The notes under the pieces were generated by a model. That model was not told the DNA's origin. It saw only the letters and a program-made list of their open reading frames with translations, and searched no databases. The position numbers were made by a program, and so were the translations under genes. From assembly GCF_014279795.1 (NCBI RefSeq), contig NZ_CP047945.1, positions 454,572 to 518,571 of the forward strand: a stretch of 64,000 nucleotides of DNA. The letters are read 5' to 3'. The stretch comes from Synechococcus sp. PROS-7-1. GTDB taxonomy: Bacteria > Cyanobacteriota > Cyanobacteriia > PCC-6307 > Cyanobiaceae. Of this stretch, positions 59,311 to 64,000 are shown piece after piece; position 1 is the first letter of the stretch, and the number at the start of each line of letters is the position of its first letter.

Positions 59311-60075
59311 GTGTTGTCCTGTGAACTCCTTGTCTTCGACTTCGACGGGGTGATTGTCGATGGGATGGAGGAGTACTGGTGGAGTGCTCGCCGTGCCGCG
59401 TTGAGCCTCTGCCCCGGGGCCGCGCTGCCAGACACCATCCCCGATGGGTTTCGTGCTCTGCGTCCCTGGATTCACCACGGCTGGGAGATGGTGCTGATCG
59501 CGTCGCTGTTCTCTGAGCCCAGTCGGTCGCTGATGACGGGTGATCTCGATGGGGTGATCCGCGATTACAGCGCGTTCTGTTCCGAAGGCCTGTCCCGGTT
59601 CGGCTGGACCCCGACCCTCCTGCAGGAGCGGCTTGAGCACGTTCGTCGCGAGGCTGTCCTGATGGATCGGAGTGGTTGGCTGGCGATGCATCGGCCCTAT
59701 CCAGGGGTGCCGGAGCGCCTCGCGTCTTTGGAGGATGAAGGAGTGGCCTGGGCGGTGCTCACCACCAAGGGGAAAGCCTTCACTGGAGAATTGCTGGCTT
59801 CGATGGGCCTGACACCCGCGCGCTTGGATGGACGGGAGTCGGGCCCCAAGCCTGACGTCTTGCTCAGTCTTCGTGATGACTGGCGCCTGAGGGGATTCAT
59901 CGAGGACCGCAAGGCGACCCTGGAAACGGTCCGCGGCACAGCGGGTCTCGAGGAGCTGCCTTGCTGGCTGGCCTCATGGGGATATCTGAAGCCGGATGAC
60001 CCCGTGACCCTCCCCGAGGGTGTGTCGCTACTCAGTCCGGAATGCTTCGCAGGGCCCTTGGCGAGCTGGAACTGA
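59311..60075 (+). CDS. HAD-superfamily hydrolase (phosphatase-like)
   Basis: 254 residues from GTG 59311. Motif I is DFDGVIVDG (10-18), a second Asp two residues on from the nucleophile as in phosphatases. Motif II Thr lies in VLTTKGKAF, the motif III lysine in GPKPDVLL, and motif IV is IEDRKATLE with one clear acid. The helical cap (about 20-130) fits subclass I. The substrate is unknown. It starts 16 bp after tRNA-Gln. Confidence 0.82.
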   Translation: MLSCELLVFDFDGVIVDGMEEYWWSARRAALSLCPGAALPDTIPDGFRALRPWIHHGWEMVLIASLFSEPSRSLMTGDLDGVIRDYSAFCSEGLSRFGWTPTLLQERLEHVRREAVLMDRSGWLAMHRPYPGVPERLASLEDEGVAWAVLTTKGKAFTGELLASMGLTPARLDGRESGPKPDVLLSLRDDWRLRGFIEDRKATLETVRGTAGLEELPCWLASWGYLKPDDPVTLPEGVSLLSPECFAGPLASWN

Positions 60076-60083
60076 TTCGTTAA

Positions 60084-60097
60084 CGTACATCTGTACT
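60084..60097 (+). promoter_or_regulatory. LexA-like box upstream of recA
   Basis: The 14-mer CGTACATCTGTACT fits the cyanobacterial LexA consensus RGTACNNNDGTWCB except for its first base. It lies about 130 bp upstream of the recA start, within the 152-bp intergenic region, and the position suggests SOS-type repression of recA. Confidence 0.7.
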
Positions 60098-60227
60098 ACG
60101 TGTGACGGATGGTTCGTGATGGGGCACTGGATGCATTGTCCGGTGTCTGTTCCCAGGTCAGCGGCGGTTTCGCCGCCGTCCTGATCAGCTGCCGCCGACG
60201 CCCTTTAGCTCCTTAACTGTTCAAGCC

Positions 60228-61376
60228 ATGCCAGTCGAAGTGAAATCCTCCCAGTCCTCCGGTGGAGATGTCCGCCCCGGTGAGCGTGATCAGGCGCTCA
60301 ATCTCGTGCTCGGGCAGATCGAGCGCAATTTCGGGAAGGGGTCGATCATGCGTCTTGGAGACGCCTCTCGAATGCGGGTGGAGACCATCTCCACCGGAGC
60401 GCTCACTCTCGACCTTGCCTTGGGTGGTGGTTATCCCAAAGGACGGGTTGTGGAGGTGTATGGGCCGGAAAGCTCCGGTAAGACCACGCTGACGTTGCAT
60501 GCCATCGCCGAGGTGCAGCGGCGGGGCGGTGTGGCGGCCTTCGTGGATGCTGAGCATGCACTCGATCCCGTTTATGCCGCTTCGCTCGGAGTCGATATCG
60601 AGAATCTGTTGGTGTCGCAGCCCGACACCGGTGAAATGGCCCTGGAGATCGTCGATCAGCTCGTGCGCTCTGCTGCCGTTGACATCGTCGTGGTGGACTC
60701 GGTCGCGGCGCTGACGCCCCGAGCCGAGATCGAAGGCGAGATGGGTGATCTGGCGGTGGGATCCCAGGCGCGTCTGATGAGTCAGGCCATGCGCAAGATC
60801 ACAGGCAACATCGGCAAATCCGGTTGCACCGTGATTTTCCTCAACCAGTTGCGTCTGAAAATCGGTGTGACCTATGGCAATCCGGAAACAACAACCGGTG
60901 GTAACGCCCTCAAGTTCTATGCGTCGGTGCGCCTCGATATTCGCCGCATCCAGACGCTGAAGCGCGGCACCGAGGAGTACGGGATCCGGGCGAAGGTGAA
61001 GGTGGCCAAAAACAAGGTGGCGCCGCCCTTCCGAATCGCAGAATTCGACATCCTTTTCGGTCGTGGCATCAGCACCCTGGGATGCTTGTTGGATTTGGCG
61101 GAAGAAACAGGTGTCGTGACCCGCAAAGGAGCCTGGTACAGCTACGAAGGCGACAACATTGGCCAGGGGCGGGACAACACCATCGGCTGGCTGGAGCAGA
61201 ACCCTGAGGCCAAAGACACGATCGAGACGTTGGTCCGTCAGAAGCTCACCGAGGGCTCGGAAGTGACCTCCAACTCCATGCGGCCGCTTGCCGCCGCCGC
61301 ACGCTCGGCGGCAACCAAGCCCGGCGAGAAGGCCTCTGATGCTCAGGCGGATGTCAAGAGCAAAGGGGCTGCCTGA
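60228..61376 (+). CDS. recA: recombinase RecA
   Basis: 382 residues with Walker [10 protein letters not shown] (79-87), the DNA-binding loop region and a C-terminal Lys/Ala tail. It catalyses strand exchange and triggers LexA self-cleavage. A LexA-like box lies upstream. The stop is 17 bp from the stop of the convergent DUF1815 gene. Confidence 0.98.
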   Translation: MPVEVKSSQSSGGDVRPGERDQALNLVLGQIERNFGKGSIMRLGDASRMRVETISTGALTLDLALGGGYPKGRVVEVYGPESSGKTTLTLHAIAEVQRRGGVAAFVDAEHALDPVYAASLGVDIENLLVSQPDTGEMALEIVDQLVRSAAVDIVVVDSVAALTPRAEIEGEMGDLAVGSQARLMSQAMRKITGNIGKSGCTVIFLNQLRLKIGVTYGNPETTTGGNALKFYASVRLDIRRIQTLKRGTEEYGIRAKVKVAKNKVAPPFRIAEFDILFGRGISTLGCLLDLAEETGVVTRKGAWYSYEGDNIGQGRDNTIGWLEQNPEAKDTIETLVRQKLTEGSEVTSNSMRPLAAAARSAATKPGEKASDAQADVKSKGAA

Positions 61377-61393
61377 GTACGGCCCCTCACGGA

Positions 61394-61738
61394 TCAGACT
61401 TGAATCGAGCAGGAAGAGCCGCGTTGACTGCGGCTCTCCTGGAGATTGTCGGCAATGCGCTGAAGTTCTTGGATCGCTTCAGCACCTTCGAACTTCACCA
61501 ATTCGCGTCCGTTGCGCGACTCAACCCAGCTGATTCCGAAGTCGGACACGAGAAATCGCACCATGTGCTGATCACCGAGCTCGGCGACAAATGAGGCTCC
61601 AGAGCCATCGCGACCGTCGTCGCAGACGTAGCAAGTTGCCGTAACGCCAAGCTTCTGGAGGCTTTTGGCGAGAGCCTGAAGGCTCATCACCAGATCCTGG
61701 ACAACCGTTCGATATTGCTCTGAAAGACGCAAAAACAC
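61394..61738 (-). CDS. DUF1815 family protein
   Basis: A small cyanobacterial family of unknown function. From GTG 61738 the frame reads MFLRLSEQYRTVVQDLVMSLQALA (family start with FxRLxEQYR), 114 residues; an ATG six codons upstream (61756) is the other option. The LVSDFGISWVE and KFEGAEAI blocks match. Two cysteines (TCYVCDD) and a third near the tail are present. It converges on recA. Confidence 0.85.
   Translation of the reverse strand: MFLRLSEQYRTVVQDLVMSLQALAKSLQKLGVTATCYVCDDGRDGSGASFVAELGDQHMVRFLVSDFGISWVESRNGRELVKFEGAEAIQELQRIADNLQESRSQRGSSCSIQV
61415..61437 (+). terminator. hairpin after recA, inside the 3' end of the DUF1815 gene
   Basis: An 8-bp perfect stem (AGAGCCGC/GCGGCTCT) with a 7-nt loop lies 38 bp beyond the recA stop, on the opposite strand from the DUF1815 coding sequence. 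No T tract follows. It may cap recA mRNA; confidence is low. Confidence 0.35.
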
Positions 61739-61812
61739 TTCGATCACCCGACGCATGAGTGAATTCTAAAGGTTTTCTATTGATTTGGTTGAGTCTTCGG
61801 TTCTTGGTTCTT

Positions 61813-62052
61813 TCAGGGTGTGTCTGCCAGTGTCCACCAGCCCGCTGCTGGACCAACAAATCGCACCACCACCCAAAACACAACCAGCGCTCCGATTCCG
61901 ATCCAAGCGCCGCGCGTGGTGATTGAAACGAACTGCGATGCCTGGCTTCGGGTTAGGGGTAACCAATCAATGAAGCGCTCGGCATCCTTGGGATTGGTTT
62001 TCTGCTGTCGGGGCGGCAGGCCCTGGCTGGCGCGACGGCGGGCTTCTCCCAT
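61813..62052 (-). CDS. DUF2839 family membrane protein
   Basis: A 79-residue cyanobacterial protein: MGEARRRASQGLPPR at the start and one strong membrane helix at about 50-70 (IGIGALVVFWVVVRFVG). The family has unknown function. It lies 37 bp after the stop of the DinG-like gene, on the same strand. Confidence 0.8.
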   Translation of the reverse strand: MGEARRRASQGLPPRQQKTNPKDAERFIDWLPLTRSQASQFVSITTRGAWIGIGALVVFWVVVRFVGPAAGWWTLADTP

Positions 62053-62089
62053 GGTTGTTCTATCCCTAAGACCAGCCTAGGGGTGTCCA

Positions 62090-63538
62090 TCAATCAGGTA
62101 GCAGCCGCTGCAGTGAACTCCAAGGCTCCAGAGCTTGGAACACCTGCTCTCCCCAGCTTCGGCTTCGCACTCGACCATCCAGGATGGCGAGACGGCCGCC
62201 ACTGCGTCTGAGGGGGGCAATGGCCGGAATCAGGATGGCCAAAGCCTCCGGCAGAAGCAGGTCTCTGAACCAGTCGCGACCTTGTTTTTTCAAGACTTTC
62301 ACGCGCGCGGCCGTGAGTGGATCTTCCAAGCTTGCGATCGGCAGCAGGGCTGTGATGAGTTGATCCGGTTCCGGAAGGGTTGGCTGATGGGTCATCCACC
62401 AGCCCCAACTGGTGCAGATCACGCCATTGGGTTTGTCGCAAGCGCGATCGATGGTCACTCTGCTGCCGAATTCCGCTGCTAGTTCGCTGGCCAGTCTCTG
62501 CAGCAGGGCTGCGTCATTCGCAAGAACCACCGTCAGACCTGAGCGGCCAAGGATGAGACGCCGGCACTGATCGAGCAGATGGCTGGCGTAGATCTCCGTA
62601 TTGGGCAGGGGTTGCCTGCGGGGGGCGTAGATCGGGATCGGTTCACTGCGTGGCGGCTCGCGCAGATCGATTCGGATCACGGGATCGTCACGGTCGGGAG
62701 GTGTTGGATTGGAGGCTCTGCGGCATCCCCCATCGCCATGAATCAGGGTCCAGGGTCGCGTGCTGAACAGGTCTTGGATTTCCTCAAGGGGCTCAAGGGG
62801 CTGAAGCGTCCATTGCCACTGCAGGTGTTCATGGTCGAGTCGGGCCCAGCTCGCCCAGGTGTCCATCCCCATGGCAGCGAGGTGACTCCAGGGTTCCGGC
62901 GCCGGGCCGGTCAGTTGCAGTAAGTCGCGGACGCTCGTCAGGGCGCTGTCCGGCATGGAGAGCTGACGGCACTTGCCGGAACCACGGGCGAACAGTTGTC
63001 GGCTCAAGCGTTCATGCAGGTCCAGAAGTCCTTGGCCTGTGGCGGGAAAGGCGGTTCTGAGTTCTTCCCAATGGCGCGCCTCGAGCTGCACGGCCATGGC
63101 GTCCCGGAGTCGTGTAGCCAGATGCTCTGCTTCTGGAATCACCAGGTGGTCGTCATGCCGGAGGTGCCCGAGGCGGTACGCCGTGATCAGCTGGCTGGGA
63201 GTGAGTAGCCACAGTTGATCGCTCGTGGGTGGATGAACACTGCTCCAGCATCCGAGTCGTAGGTCGCTCTGGAGCAGACGGGGACGCTCCAGGCTGAGAA
63301 AGCGTTGCCGTTGCTGCGGATCCAGTACCAGAACGGTGTTGCGGCTCTGGAGGCAGAGGGGGACGAGCAGGGCAAGCCACCAGCGTTCATCACTACCGGC
63401 AGAAAGTTGGATGCTGGTTTGATCGCGGCGGCGCAGGCTACGGCCCACCAGCCGACTCAAGGTCAGTTGATGCTCCCACTGTCCGGCATCTGCACGGAGC
63501 AGATGCTTCAACTGCTGATGGGCCTGAACTTCCAGCAT
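62090..63538 (-). CDS. DinG-like helicase-family protein with degenerate motifs
   Basis: 482 residues that keep the outline of the DinG/XPD helicase group: N-terminal domain, a YRLGHLRHDDHLVI run before the motif II position, and a C-terminal LLPEALAILI...GGRLAILDGR block. The Walker A position (46-54) reads SAGSDERWW instead of GxGxGKT. Motif II is IPEAEHL (134-140) instead of DEAH, and motif VI lacks the QxxGRxxR pattern (residues 447-456 GGRLAILDGR). ATP hydrolysis is unlikely. The frame is long and intact, so the fold may be kept for another job. Confidence 0.6.
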   Translation of the reverse strand: MLEVQAHQQLKHLLRADAGQWEHQLTLSRLVGRSLRRRDQTSIQLSAGSDERWWLALLVPLCLQSRNTVLVLDPQQRQRFLSLERPRLLQSDLRLGCWSSVHPPTSDQLWLLTPSQLITAYRLGHLRHDDHLVIPEAEHLATRLRDAMAVQLEARHWEELRTAFPATGQGLLDLHERLSRQLFARGSGKCRQLSMPDSALTSVRDLLQLTGPAPEPWSHLAAMGMDTWASWARLDHEHLQWQWTLQPLEPLEEIQDLFSTRPWTLIHGDGGCRRASNPTPPDRDDPVIRIDLREPPRSEPIPIYAPRRQPLPNTEIYASHLLDQCRRLILGRSGLTVVLANDAALLQRLASELAAEFGSRVTIDRACDKPNGVICTSWGWWMTHQPTLPEPDQLITALLPIASLEDPLTAARVKVLKKQGRDWFRDLLLPEALAILIPAIAPLRRSGGRLAILDGRVRSRSWGEQVFQALEPWSSLQRLLPD

Positions 63539-63637
63539 CGGCTAACCCTACGGAGCTCTCTGATCAGGAATGGTTCAACCTGATCATGCTTGCTTTCTTG
63601 AGTGGTGAAGCAACATGGTGGCCTTGGCTGGGCAGGC

Positions 63638-64000
63638 ATGGGAGAGGAGCGGAGCACTGGGCTGCAGGCTCTCGGGAAGGTTGGTGTGGTGGGCCTCGGT
63701 TTAATCGGTGGCTCGATCGCTCTCGACCTTCGTGAGCAGGGTGTGCCGGTGACCGGGCTTGTGCATCGCGACAGCACAGCGGCTCGTGCCATGCAGCGGG
63801 GGCTGGTGGACGAGGTCAGTTGCCATCCCTTCTGCCTCAGCGACTGCAACACCGTGATCCTGGCCCTTCCGATCGAAGCGCTGCTGACGCCTGAACCGCA
63901 GTTGGTCGAGGCACTACCGGCCCATGCCGTTGTGACGGATGTGGGGTCCGTGAAAGGGGCGGTGCTTGAGGTCTGGCGCGACCGCCACCCTCGTTTCGTG
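63638..64000 (+). CDS. tyrA: prephenate/arogenate dehydrogenase, partial (cut by window edge)
   Basis: The first 121 residues of a TyrA-family enzyme of the tyrosine branch, from ATG 63638. The NAD(P)-binding VGVVGLGLIGGSIALDL is in the expected place (about residues 15-31), followed by the V-T-D-V-G-S-V-K block. It runs off the end of the window. It and pheA, at the other end, take prephenate to the two aromatic amino acids. Confidence 0.9.
   Translation, partial: MGEERSTGLQALGKVGVVGLGLIGGSIALDLREQGVPVTGLVHRDSTAARAMQRGLVDEVSCHPFCLSDCNTVILALPIEALLTPEPQLVEALPAHAVVTDVGSVKGAVLEVWRDRHPRFV

Noticed and set aside
1-64000. CRISPR arrays, insertion sequences and attachment sites
   Set aside because: I saw no regularly spaced repeats, no transposase or integrase genes and no direct repeats beside the three tRNA genes.

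Overview
The window looks like about 64 kb of a marine picocyanobacterial (Synechococcus-type) chromosome. Markers for this are psaA/psaB, psaL/psaI, ndhN, the circadian/redox gene ldpA, a ferredoxin-type glutamate synthase, a CbiG-CobJ fusion, an MPBQ/MSBQ methyltransferase, and small cyanobacterial families (DUF1815, DUF2839). The DNA is GC-rich and densely coded, with short intergenic gaps and many 1-11 bp gene overlaps. No insertion sequences, CRISPR arrays, rRNA genes or prophage genes were seen.

Layout: 0-7.4 kb holds pheA, a quinone methyltransferase, a LON-domain protein, and the str cluster read leftward (rpsL-rpsG-fusA-tuf-rpsJ). 7.4-14.6 kb holds a HesB/IscA-like protein, an AMIN-like/phosphodiester-glycosidase protein, glutamate synthase and a YciI-like protein. 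14.4-18.6 kb is an efflux cassette: a TolC-like protein diverging from HlyD adaptor, tiny membrane protein and FUSC-type permease. 18.6-22.7 kb has lipA, tRNA-Pro, cobJ and a secreted acidic/proline-rich protein. 22.75-27.8 kb is psaA-psaB behind a long structured leader. 27.8-39 kb is mixed: a cupin protein, an RND pump, psaI-psaL, a glycosyltransferase, an NlpC/P60 protein, a beta-lactamase-fold protein, tRNA-Ser, alr and an HNH protein. 38.9-55.5 kb is prfA followed (reading right to left) by the S10-spc-alpha ribosomal superoperon, rplC to rpmE, including secY, adk, rpoA and truA, closed by a strong terminator. 55.9-64 kb holds ndhN-ldpA, a Ycf45-type ATPase, tRNA-Gln, a HAD phosphatase, recA with a LexA-like box, DUF1815, DUF2839, a motif-degenerate DinG-like protein and the start of tyrA.

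How the genes fit together: the ribosomal superoperon plus str genes supply translation, secretion and RNA polymerase alpha. The psa genes supply the photosystem I core, and NdhN the NDH-1 complex. pheA and tyrA handle the two branches from prephenate. Points that deserve a second look are: the four-gene efflux cassette; a helicase-family protein that has kept its length but lost its ATPase motifs; three genes (cobJ, truA, ldpA) whose conserved N-termini lie upstream of any ATG/GTG/TTG; a TolC tail encoded antisense inside a neighbour; and several strong intercistronic or leader hairpins.
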